DNA of 49,512 bases from DATKQY01 sp035532475 (GTDB lineage: Bacteria > Actinomycetota > Acidimicrobiia > Acidimicrobiales > Bog-793), in the NCBI GenBank assembly GCA_035532475.1, contig DATKQY010000024.1, positions 1 through 49,512 on the forward strand, written 5' to 3'. Under the pieces are notes generated by a model. It did no database searches, was not told where the DNA came from, and saw nothing but the letters and a program-made list of their open reading frames with translations. Numbering within the stretch: position 1 is the first letter of the stretch; each line of letters opens with the position of its first letter. Below are positions 16,749 to 24,239 of this stretch, one piece after another. The position numbers and the translations under genes are program-made.

Positions 16749-17360
16749 GTGAACGTCGCGGAGGTGCACGTCGCCGGGGCCGTGACGCTCGCCGGCGTCG
16801 GTTGTGCCGGAGCGAGCCTCGCCGTGCTCCACGTGCTCCCGACCGGTCTGTCGCCGCTGCGCAACGCGGTGAGCCAGTACGGCATCAACCGTTACCGGAC
16901 CGGCTACCGGGTGCAGACGATCAGCTTTGCCGTCGCGGGCGCGGGGGCCGCGGTCGGCCTCGCCACGGCGCTGCACGGCACCGGCTCGGTCGTCGCCCTG
17001 CTCGGCATCTTCGCCGCGGCGCGGCTCGTCATCAGCTGGTATCCGATGGACGTCCCCGGCGGCCAGCGGACGAGGACGGGCAGAACGCATCTGGCGCTCG
17101 CCGTCGTGACGTTCGCCGCGATCGTCGCGGCGGGGCTCCGGCTCGCCGGGATCCTCGCCAGGACGTCGCAGTGGCCGGCGGACCAGCGCGGGTTCACGGT
17201 CCTCGGCTGGCTGCTGCTCGTCGCGGTGGTGCTGACGGTGCTCGCGGGCGGCGGGAGGGCGCTCGGCGGCTACTTCGGCGCAGCCGAGCGGCTGCTCTAC
17301 GCCGCCTTCGCAGCATGGCTCGCGCTCGTCGGCACGCTGCTCGTCACCGCCGCGCGCTGA
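16749..17360 (+). CDS. DUF998-type integral membrane protein
   Basis: A 203-residue protein with about six hydrophobic segments. The N-terminal LHVLPTGLSPLRNAVSQYGI and the loop LVISWYPMDVPGG before a charged turn are characteristic of the DUF998 family (SxYG and FPxD/YPMD motifs). Function of the family is not established. It starts at GTG 16749, 237 bases after the SnoaL-like gene, and is followed by about 400 bases without a supported gene. Confidence 0.75.
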   Translation: MNVAEVHVAGAVTLAGVGCAGASLAVLHVLPTGLSPLRNAVSQYGINRYRTGYRVQTISFAVAGAGAAVGLATALHGTGSVVALLGIFAAARLVISWYPMDVPGGQRTRTGRTHLALAVVTFAAIVAAGLRLAGILARTSQWPADQRGFTVLGWLLLVAVVLTVLAGGGRALGGYFGAAERLLYAAFAAWLALVGTLLVTAAR

Positions 17361-17769
17361 CGGACCGACCCCGCCACGACGCCCTCCCGGCGGATTCGCC
17401 GGCTGCGCTGCGTGAGCAGGTCCCCGGCTCCGGCCGTGCACGAGCGTTGGTCGGGTCTGCGAGCATTGATGAGGGAATGGCCGGGCGAGCCGGCGCCAGT
17501 CCCGGAAGGACCGGTCGACGGTGGACCGTCGCGGCCTGCGCCACGGAGGTCTACCCGGCGGGCGAAGCACATGGCTGGCGTCTCCGCATCGAGGACCCAG
17601 CACTGGGAGATCGGCAGGCCGCTCGGCGCCTGCCCACCGCCGAGTGGGGAGCACTGAAGCGGTCGGCCCTGACGTGCGGTCCGCGTCCCGGCGCGGGGAC
17701 AGGGCCAGCCCCCACCTCGGATCGCAGCGGTCGGCGTCGCCACCAGGCTGGGGCGCGTCCGGGCCGCTG
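17361..17769. other. Interval without a supported gene
   Basis: About 410 bases between the DUF998 gene and the end of the broken LysR gene. Short open frames exist on both strands, including one with WTVAACATEVYPAGEAHGWR (around 17525-17585), but none has a start, ribosome site and stop that make a convincing gene. It may hold decayed coding sequence. Confidence 0.4.
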
Positions 17770-18659
17770 CTACCGGCGCGGCGGTGCCGTGAAGCTCTCG
17801 AGGAGCTGCGATAGGGCGGGGCGAGTGGCCTCGCCCTGCCGGAAGCACAGATACCACGGCTCGGGCGCCACGAGATCAGACACCGGGTGCACCTCCGCGA
17901 TGCGCCCCGTCCGGAGCAGCTCGGTACAGACGAAGGAGGGCAGGAGGTCCACCCGATGCCTCGGTCGACCGCGCCGACCACCGCGCGCAGGTCGGGGGCG
18001 ACGAGTCGGAGCCTGGCCGAGAAGGGCCGCCCGAGGTGTGTCTGCCAGAAGCGGCGCGTGACGGGAAGCTCGAGGCTGTAGGCGACCCAGGCTCGCTCCG
18101 AGAGCCACGCACCGGGGTCAGGTAGCGATCCGAACGCGCGGCGTGGGGCCAGGTCGGTCGATGCCACGAGGACGAACCGCTTCTTGCCGATCGGCACCGC
18201 CGCGAGCGAGCGCCTTCGCGGTGTGGCGCTCGTGATCCCGACGTCGAGCTCTCCGCGCTCGAGACGCTCGATGGTCTGGTCGTCGTCACCGAAGGCGGCC
18301 ACGAGGGCCAGATCCGTGGCGGCGACCAGGGGGAGGACCTCTGCGGAGAAGAACTCCGCAGACGACCCGAGCCACAGCGCCGCCCGGGCGTCCTCGACTC
18401 GCCGCGCGTCGAGCCCTGCGAAGACGGCCTCGAGCTGGTCGAGTGCCGAGGCGACCTCTGCGTAGAGCGCCCGACCCCGCTCCGTGACGACCATGTCTTC
18501 GGCCGTGCGGACGAACAAGGGGCTGCCGATAGCCCGTTCCAGGCTCGCGAGCTGCTGGCTTGCTGCGGGCTGCGAGAGGGTGCGCAGCCGAGCGCCGTCG
18601 GTGACGGATCCGGACCGGTAGACGGCGACGAACGTCCTCAGCCAGTCCGGACGTGCCAT
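17770..18659 (-). pseudogene. LysR-type regulator interrupted by a frameshift
   Basis: From ATG 18659 the frame reads a normal LysR N-terminus: the winged helix (MARPDWLRTFVAVYRSGSVT, then LSQPAASQQLASLERAIG) and the effector domain to GAVDRGIG. There it leaves the family pattern. The proper C-terminus (VDLLPSFVCTELLRTGRIAE ... LLESFTAPPRR) continues in another frame and stops at 17770. Adding one G to the GGG complementary to CCC at 17952-17954 restores IGVDLLP, so this is a one-base loss in a short run, either a real mutation or a sequencing error. Combined length (about 296 residues) is normal for LysR. It is divergent from the VOC gene, its likely target. Confidence 0.85.
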
Positions 18660-18797
18660 TCACCAAACTCACCAAGTCGATCAGGCAAATCACTATGCAA
18701 ATGTCGCGGAACCGACGCACGCTGGTTCCGATGACAGCCGGCCACCGAGCTGCAGTGACGTCACGCGGTCTCGATGCCCGGGGAGAAGCGGTCTCCG

Positions 18798-19106
18798 ATG
18801 CGCCGTGTTCATGTCGCCCTCGCCGTCGACGACCTCGAGGCCACGATCCGGGGCTACACCGAGCGTCTCGGTGCGGACCCGGTCGCGGTCGTCGCCGGGA
18901 GGTACGCACTCTGGCGTACCGCCGAGGTGAATCTGTCCGTCAACAGCGACGTCGGCGCCAGCGAGCGTCTGCGGCATCTCGGATTCGAGGACGACGAGGT
19001 CGTCGCGAGGGCCGAGAGCACGGACGTCAACGGCGTGATGTGGGAGTCGTTCAACGCCGCGTGGCAGGACGAGGGGATCGTCCGGGTCTACGGAGCGCCG
19101 CGCTAG
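18798..19106 (+). CDS. VOC (glyoxalase/bleomycin resistance) superfamily protein
   Basis: A 102-residue single-module VOC protein: MRRVHVALAVDDLEATIRGY followed by TERLGADPVAV, and the second half ending VMWESFNAAWQDEG. The N-terminal His (RVHVAL) and the later Glu are in positions typical of metal ligands. The family includes isomerases, dioxygenases and binding proteins; cadmium-induced CadI-like proteins have a similar start. ATG 18798 is preferred over 18774 because GGGGAG lies between them. It is divergent from the broken LysR gene with a 138-base gap holding a GCAAAT direct repeat around 18684-18701. Confidence 0.65.
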   Translation: MRRVHVALAVDDLEATIRGYTERLGADPVAVVAGRYALWRTAEVNLSVNSDVGASERLRHLGFEDDEVVARAESTDVNGVMWESFNAAWQDEGIVRVYGAPR

Positions 19107-19141
19107 CGACGGGAGGAAGCGGCGCCCCGACCACGAAGCTG

Positions 19142-19160
19142 CCGACGAGAACGTCGTCGG
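19142..19160. terminator. Hairpin after the VOC gene
   Basis: CCGACGA (19142-19148) and TCGTCGG (19154-19160) form a perfect 7-bp stem with a 5-base loop, 36 bases after the VOC stop and before the DUF1918 gene. This separates the two as transcription units. Confidence 0.45.
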
Positions 19161-19297
19161 GCGTCTCGCGGGGCGGCTCTGCCCGGTTCGCCGGGACTGG
19201 TCCGGTGCAGCGCTGCGCCGAGCCCGGCGAAGGTGACCTCGGACCCTACTGTCGTCGCCGCGTCGCGCCCACCCTGAAGTCGGGGAAAGGAGCGGTG

Positions 19298-19501
19298 ATG
19301 AGAGCCTCGATTGGGGACAAGCTCGTCGTCGCGGGGCATCGGGTCGGAGAGCCCGAGCAGCATGCGGTCATTCTCGCTGTCAAAGGCGCGAACGGAGAAC
19401 CGCCGTACCTGGTCCGCTGGGAGTCGGACGGGCATGAGGGCTTGTTCTTCCCGGGTCCGGACGCATCCGTGGAGCACTATCCGGCGGTGCGCGAGGTGTG
19501 A
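19298..19501 (+). CDS. DUF1918 family protein
   Basis: A 67-residue protein matching the actinobacterial DUF1918 family: MRASIGDKLVVAGHRVGEPE, then the EPPYLVRWESDGHEGLFFPGPD core. The fold is a small SH3-like barrel; function unknown. ATG 19298 follows AAAGGAG at 5 bases. Its stop (TGA 19499-19501) overlaps a GTG at 19498 of the frame that encodes the primase-polymerase fusion, so the two genes may be translationally coupled. Confidence 0.88.
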   Translation: MRASIGDKLVVAGHRVGEPEQHAVILAVKGANGEPPYLVRWESDGHEGLFFPGPDASVEHYPAVREV

Positions 19502-19629
19502 CCGCTCGCGCCGGGTGCGTGCGGCTCCGCGTCCGGGACGAGCCACTCGGCGGCGATGCGCTCGGTCAGCTCGGGACACTGTCGCTGAGCGCGCCGGACA
19601 CCGCCGAGGTCCGAGGGGCCGGGCCGTCG

Positions 19630-21339
19630 ATGCGGTTCCTTCTCGACGTCCATCTCGGCCGCCTGGCCCGCTATCTGCGGCTCCTGGGGTTCGACGCGGC
19701 GTGGGAGCGGGACGCGAACGACGAGGATCTCGTCGTTCTCGCGACGAGCGAGGGGCGGGTCCTGCTCACGAGGGACCGCGGTCTGCTGCAGCGCAGAGCG
19801 GTGACGCGCGGCTACTTGGTGCGGGAGAGCGAGCGGCGCCGTCAACTCTTGGAGGTGCTGCGCCGCTTCGATCTTGTCGAGTCGATCGAGCCGTTCGGGA
19901 GGTGCCTCGAATGCAACGGCCGGCTCGATCCGGTGGCCAAGTCGGAGGTGGTCGATCAGCTGCCTCCGAGGACGCGCGACGACTATGACGAGTTCCGGCG
20001 GTGCCGCGAGTGCCGGCGCATCTACTGGAAGGGGTCGCATTATGACGCCTTGCGCTCGGTGGTCGACGGCATCTGCCGGGAAGCCGGGGAGCGCTCGGCG
20101 CGCCAGAGGGAACGGAGGTCCGCGCTCGCGGCCTGTGACCGGGGCTGGTCGGTGGTCCCCCTGCACACCCCGATCGCCGGGCGCTGCTCGTGCGGCGACC
20201 CCTCGTGCGCGGCGCCGGGGAAGCATCCCCGTATCGCGTGGGACCGGCTCATGCACGAGGCTGCGACGAGGGAAGAGGTGGCGAGCTGGTGGCGGCGGTG
20301 GCCGGGGGCGAACGTCGGGATCGTCACCGGAGCGGTGTCCGGGATCGTGGTCCTTGACGTCGACCCACGCCATCGCGGCGACGAGGTGCTCGCCGAGCTC
20401 ACGACGCTCCACGGAGCCCTGCCCCACACGTTGGAGTCGCTCACCGGCGGAGGCGGCCAGCACCTCTACTTCCGGCGACCGGGCACGTCGGTCCCGAGCC
20501 GCGCGATCGCACCCGGGCTCGACGTCAAGGGCGAAGGTGGGCTCGTCACCTGCCCGCCGAGCATCCACGCGTCGGGACGTCGATACGTGTGGGAGGCCGG
20601 GTGCGCGCCGTTCGAGGCCGTCCTCGCCGACCTCCCGTCGTGGCTTCTCGAGATGGCAGTCGGCGCCGGCGGACCTGCGAGGCGGGCGCCACGGGCTGCG
20701 CCTGACTCGTCGCTGAGAACCGCGGGCGAGCGCCGCGAGTTCGCGGAGCTGTGGGCCCGAGTCGGCGTCGAGCTGACGCACGGAGACCGCAACTACCTGT
20801 GCCCGTTCCACGATGATCACCGTCCCTCGCTCCACGTCGACGCGGAGGGGTGCCGCTTCTACTGCTTCGGTTGTGGTCGCGGCGGGGGGAGCGGGAGACT
20901 GCGCCGGCTCGTCGGTACCCGGGGAGGGACGACCGGTGCGCCGGGCGCGCTCCCCCCAGCGCGAGCCGACGGGTCATCAGCCGCCGGGCAGATCACGCTC
21001 CCGGGGAGCTCGTACATCGACGTGGCGGGTGAGTCCGGCTACCAGGACGCACTTCTCGAGCTCACCGGAGGCCGTCGTCGCTACGGCGGTGTCCGGATGG
21101 AGGCGGTGGCGCTCCTCGCCCCCGAGCCGGACAACCCCACCGATCCGCGGGCGATCGCCGTCACCATCGCGGGGAGGATCGTCGGCTACCTCTCGAAGGC
21201 CGACGCGAGCCATCATCGCGATGCGATCGACGACGCCATCGCCCGCGACGGCGAGGCAAGCTGCGCGGCGCTCATCGTCGGGGGATGGGAGCGCGAGGAC
21301 GGCGACGTCGGGTACTTCGGGGTTCGCCTGCTGATGTGA
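19630..21339 (+). CDS. Mut7-C RNase - primase-polymerase - CHC2 zinc finger - HIRAN fusion protein
   Basis: A 569-residue multidomain protein. Residues 1-148: Mut7-C RNase domain (PIN-like, MRFLLDVHLGRLARYLRLLG, LLTRDRGLL) with its zinc ribbon C92-C95/C125-C128. Residues 165-340: bifunctional primase-polymerase (PrimPol, AEP superfamily) with the CSCGDPSC...GKHPR entry, catalytic VVLDVDPRH (D243, D245), TGGGGQHLYF (H278) and LDVKGEGGLVTCPPSIH. Residues 385-430: DnaG-type CHC2 zinc finger (C391, H394, C412, C415). Residues 462-569: HIRAN domain (VALLAPEPDNPTDPRAIAVT), a DNA-end binding module. ATG 19630 follows GAGGGG; a GTG at 19498 overlapping the DUF1918 stop would add 44 unconserved residues. 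No helicase is adjacent. Likely acts on nucleic-acid ends in repair, tolerance or defence (inference). Confidence 0.88.
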   Translation: MRFLLDVHLGRLARYLRLLGFDAAWERDANDEDLVVLATSEGRVLLTRDRGLLQRRAVTRGYLVRESERRRQLLEVLRRFDLVESIEPFGRCLECNGRLDPVAKSEVVDQLPPRTRDDYDEFRRCRECRRIYWKGSHYDALRSVVDGICREAGERSARQRERRSALAACDRGWSVVPLHTPIAGRCSCGDPSCAAPGKHPRIAWDRLMHEAATREEVASWWRRWPGANVGIVTGAVSGIVVLDVDPRHRGDEVLAELTTLHGALPHTLESLTGGGGQHLYFRRPGTSVPSRAIAPGLDVKGEGGLVTCPPSIHASGRRYVWEAGCAPFEAVLADLPSWLLEMAVGAGGPARRAPRAAPDSSLRTAGERREFAELWARVGVELTHGDRNYLCPFHDDHRPSLHVDAEGCRFYCFGCGRGGGSGRLRRLVGTRGGTTGAPGALPPARADGSSAAGQITLPGSSYIDVAGESGYQDALLELTGGRRRYGGVRMEAVALLAPEPDNPTDPRAIAVTIAGRIVGYLSKADASHHRDAIDDAIARDGEASCAALIVGGWEREDGDVGYFGVRLLM

Positions 21340-21391
21340 GGACGGAGCCCGAACGCAGACGGCGCCGGTTCGTCTCGAGCGCGACTGGCGG

Positions 21392-22825
21392 TCAATCGGG
21401 GGCGATGAGCCCGTAGTGGCCGTCGTAGCGCCGATAGCAGACGTTGCCCCGCCCCGTCGCGATGTTGCGGAAGAACACGAAGGGATCGCCCGTCAGGTTC
21501 AGCCGCTCGATCGCCTCGTCGACGCCGAGGATCGGCGTCGAGCGGGGTGAGAGGGCCACGGGGTACATCGTCGGACCGAGCTCGGCAGCGCCCGGATCGA
21601 GCCGTGTGAGCAGATAGGAGCCGTCGACCCGCTCGACGACGCTGTCGGCACCGCTCGCGAGGTCCCGGAAGAGGTAGAAGTCGTAGTCGAGCTGGTCCAT
21701 GTCGAAGATGGCCTCGTCAGCCGTGAGCTCCTCGGTGAAGAGGGTCTTTAGGCGGACGAGCTGGCGCTCGTCGGCCGGACGGTCGAAGTGCTCCGGGCGC
21801 TCGGTGGGGAGATCGCCGTGGCGCCACTCGCCGGATTCGGCCAGGCCGTTCAGTGTCCGACGCGCCCGGCGATGTTCGGCCCGGTGCTCGATGCGGTCCC
21901 GTAGGCGGCGCTGGAGCAGGTCGATCGCCTCGGGCATCGAGCCGGCAGCGACGTGCGCGCGTACGGGATCGCCGTTCACGTCCAAGGTGGCCCGGGCGAG
22001 CGCAGGTCTCGTCCGGGCCGGATCAGCCGAGCTGGCGAGGCTCACCCGCGCGTGGAGGATCGGCTCATCGACCAGCTCGGCCACCTCGGCGAGCCGTTCG
22101 TACGCGTAGCTGACGGCCTGGGAATCGACGTCGCCGGAGACGAGCCATTCGATGCGGAGCGCGTCCGGCCGAGGCTCGACTGCTGACGTCACCGGTTGCG
22201 CCGGCGTCTCGAGAAGCCATTGCTCCGCGATCCACCCGTGCTCCACGCGGCACCGAACACCTACCGCCCGGCCGCCGGCGAGGTCACGCGCCGCCCATGA
22301 CAGCTCGATCTCGCCGGCGCTCCCCCGGACGTCGGCGCGCCGGCCGCTGCCGAACGGCGGACTGTCCACCAGCCAGCTTCCCAGGCGGCCTCTTCCCGTG
22401 AGGTCCGCATCCGGGAGGTGGACGACGGCCGCGGGCGAGTAGAGGGACAGCGCCACGTCGAGCTCACCCCGGCCGACCGCATCCGCCCATGCACGTGCGA
22501 TCTCCAGCGGATGGAGACCGAGGACACGGTCGAGGTCGGCACGGCTCCGGGCGAGCGGAGGCGCTCCCTTGGCGTCTGGGTGCCTGGCGCCCTGGAGCGT
22601 GCCGAACCGGCGCTGGTGGCCGCCCGCCCTCGTTCCTGAGCGGAGTCGCACCTCGACGGCACGTTCGAGGCCCTGCTCCCTTCGGATGTCGAAGTGCACT
22701 CGAACGCCGGGGCGGCGCGCGACGGGCTCGACGTCGGCTGCGAACGCGCGGAACCTCCGGCCGTTCCGTACGACGACGCCCTCGCCCGCCGTTGCGTCGA
22801 ACCATTGGATCACTCCGTCGGGCAT
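21392..22825 (-). CDS. Multidomain ribosome hibernation factor (HPF-like)
   Basis: A 477-residue protein. Residues 1-62: degenerate cold-shock/S1-like domain (MPDGVIQWFDATAGEGVVV). About 105-208: SnoaL/NTF2-like domain (ARAWADAVGRGELDVALSLY). About 222-322: HPF/RaiA ribosome-binding domain ending in a charged helix. 357-409 and 420-476: two tandem HPF C-terminal domains, the second ending GNVCYRRYDGHYGLIAP, very close to the long-HPF tail. Long HPF has one tail for dimerising ribosomes; mycobacterial RafH/Rv0079 has a similar two-tail layout. It should bind and silence ribosomes under stress. ATG 22825 begins the cold-shock-like domain. Second gene of an operon, 48 bases after the baeRF gene. 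Confidence 0.85.
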   Translation of the reverse strand: MPDGVIQWFDATAGEGVVVRNGRRFRAFAADVEPVARRPGVRVHFDIRREQGLERAVEVRLRSGTRAGGHQRRFGTLQGARHPDAKGAPPLARSRADLDRVLGLHPLEIARAWADAVGRGELDVALSLYSPAAVVHLPDADLTGRGRLGSWLVDSPPFGSGRRADVRGSAGEIELSWAARDLAGGRAVGVRCRVEHGWIAEQWLLETPAQPVTSAVEPRPDALRIEWLVSGDVDSQAVSYAYERLAEVAELVDEPILHARVSLASSADPARTRPALARATLDVNGDPVRAHVAAGSMPEAIDLLQRRLRDRIEHRAEHRRARRTLNGLAESGEWRHGDLPTERPEHFDRPADERQLVRLKTLFTEELTADEAIFDMDQLDYDFYLFRDLASGADSVVERVDGSYLLTRLDPGAAELGPTMYPVALSPRSTPILGVDEAIERLNLTGDPFVFFRNIATGRGNVCYRRYDGHYGLIAPD

Positions 22826-22873
22826 CGCAACCACCTGCTCCGTTCGGTCCTCCGAGGGCCCCACGGCACCATG

Positions 22874-23995
22874 TCAGTACCGCTCGATCGACCCGATGCC
22901 ACCTCGCGCCACGAGGTCGGGCGAGTCGACGCTCTCGACGTCCGCGTCCGCCGCGAGCGCGTCGGCAAGCGCCGCCTCCACGAGATCGGCGACGCCGGTC
23001 GTGCGCTCGCCGCAGCGCGAACAGACCTCGCCTTCGAGTGCGAGGAGGCCGCAGGCCGCGCAGCGGACTCCCGTGGCTTTGAGGCTCCGGTCGACGACCA
23101 GGGTCCCGACGCTGCGGGCGGCGAGCGCGTCGAGCGTCGCGGCGAGGCCGATCGTCGCGTCGGTTCCGCTCCGCACGATCAGATCCTCGACGAGCGAGCA
23201 CTGGCGACGGCGCTCCGCGCCCGCGACGAGGCCTTGCGCCATGGCCGCCGCCTCGTCCTTCGGGGCAGCCATCGCCACGGGGATGACGCCGACGCACCGG
23301 CGCGCCGCATCGGCGGGGAGGAGGTGCTCCAGCTCGGTCGCAGCAGGACCGCCGAGGACGACGTACTCGGCGCGCCAGGACCGCAGCTCGCTCGCCACCG
23401 CGTCGGCGACGCGCCGCAGGTGTCGACGCGCCGCCTCCTCGTGCTGGCGCGCGAAGCTCCCGAGCTCGACATCGGTGTCCACCTGGCGGGCGAGCTCGTC
23501 CGTCGGCCCCGCAGACTCGTCGACCACCCCGGCGTCGCAGCGGAGCAACCGGGAACCCTCGCGATCGACGAGCACGACGAGCGATGGCGTCGACGCACCG
23601 AGCGCCTGCACGAGCTGGGCGACGTGCGGACGCTCGTCCACGCTGACGGCGTCGGCGAATGGCTGTGACAGCGCGATCGTCGTGAAGAGGCCCTTCGCAT
23701 CGCAGCAGAACACAGCGACCCCTCGTATGCGCTCCCGGTCCACGCCGTGCGACAGCCACACACGGATGCGCTCCAGATCGGCGCCTACCGCACCGCTGGC
23801 GGCTGATCCAAGCCCAACCGCCTCGTGCCGCGCGACCCGGAAGAGGTGTTCCACCTTCGGCTCGAGGTCTGACGGGCGCGGGAACCGCCTGCCGTCGACG
23901 TCGAGGTAGAAGCTCGTCACCACCGGGTCGCCACGATACGAAGCGAGCGCCCGGACCGTCACCCTGCTCAGCACGTCCGTTCCCAACTCGTCCAC
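22874..23995 (-). CDS. Bacterial eRF1-like protein (baeRF family, Rv2629-like)
   Basis: About 373 residues, the same size as mycobacterial Rv2629. The N-terminal part (RALASYRGDPVVTSFYLDVD) and the middle eRF1-like domain (GVAVFCCDAKGLFTTIAL, LVVLVDREGSRLLRCDAGVV) match the baeRF families, bacterial relatives of archaeo-eukaryotic release factors proposed to act on stalled ribosomes. The C-terminus adds a zinc ribbon, RCAACGLLALEGEVCSRCG. The frame is open to 24115; GTG 23995 is chosen by comparison with relatives, with 23974 also possible. It precedes the hibernation factor gene, so both probably act on the ribosome in the same state. Confidence 0.8.
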   Translation of the reverse strand: MDELGTDVLSRVTVRALASYRGDPVVTSFYLDVDGRRFPRPSDLEPKVEHLFRVARHEAVGLGSAASGAVGADLERIRVWLSHGVDRERIRGVAVFCCDAKGLFTTIALSQPFADAVSVDERPHVAQLVQALGASTPSLVVLVDREGSRLLRCDAGVVDESAGPTDELARQVDTDVELGSFARQHEEAARRHLRRVADAVASELRSWRAEYVVLGGPAATELEHLLPADAARRCVGVIPVAMAAPKDEAAAMAQGLVAGAERRRQCSLVEDLIVRSGTDATIGLAATLDALAARSVGTLVVDRSLKATGVRCAACGLLALEGEVCSRCGERTTGVADLVEAALADALAADADVESVDSPDLVARGGIGSIERY

Positions 23996-24095
23996 CTTGG
24001 GTGCCCAGATCGTTGTCCCGCCGGACACGCCCACTGCCATCATCGAGCGGCTCTGGCGGGGGCGGTAGAGCCTTCCGGCCCATCGTGGCGCGCCG

Positions 24096-24130
24096 GTCAG
24101 CGGGCGGTAGGGCACTCCTCGCCCGCTGAC
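24096..24130. terminator. 10-bp inverted repeat between the ABC exporter and baeRF operons
   Basis: GTCAGCGGGC (24096-24105) and GCCCGCTGAC (24121-24130) are perfect complements with a 15-base loop. On the minus strand it lies about 110 bases after the ABC permease stop and about 100 bases before the chosen baeRF start. It may end the ABC operon or be an operator for the baeRF-HPF operon; the sequence does not decide. Confidence 0.4.
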
Positions 24131-24239
24131 GCGGAGATGCGACCGTGCGCTCGCCGAGCGCGTGATCGTCGACGGCGTCTGCCCCGCTGTGTCAACGAGG
24201 CTCGGTGACGAGCCGCAGCCCCCGATCGTCGCGGACTCG

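Noticed and set aside
15741..17769. Very long minus-strand frame continuing from the LysR gene for another 2 kb
   Set aside because: After the frameshift the translation is low-complexity antisense of the DUF998 and SnoaL-like genes; the true LysR end is in another frame at 17770.
19477..20835. 452-codon minus-strand frame opposite the primase-polymerase fusion
   Set aside because: No recognisable motif; the plus strand holds four clear domains over the same bases.
22694..23668. 324-codon plus-strand frame opposite the baeRF gene
   Set aside because: Arg/Asp/Glu-rich antisense shadow; the eRF1-like motifs and zinc ribbon on the minus strand are convincing.
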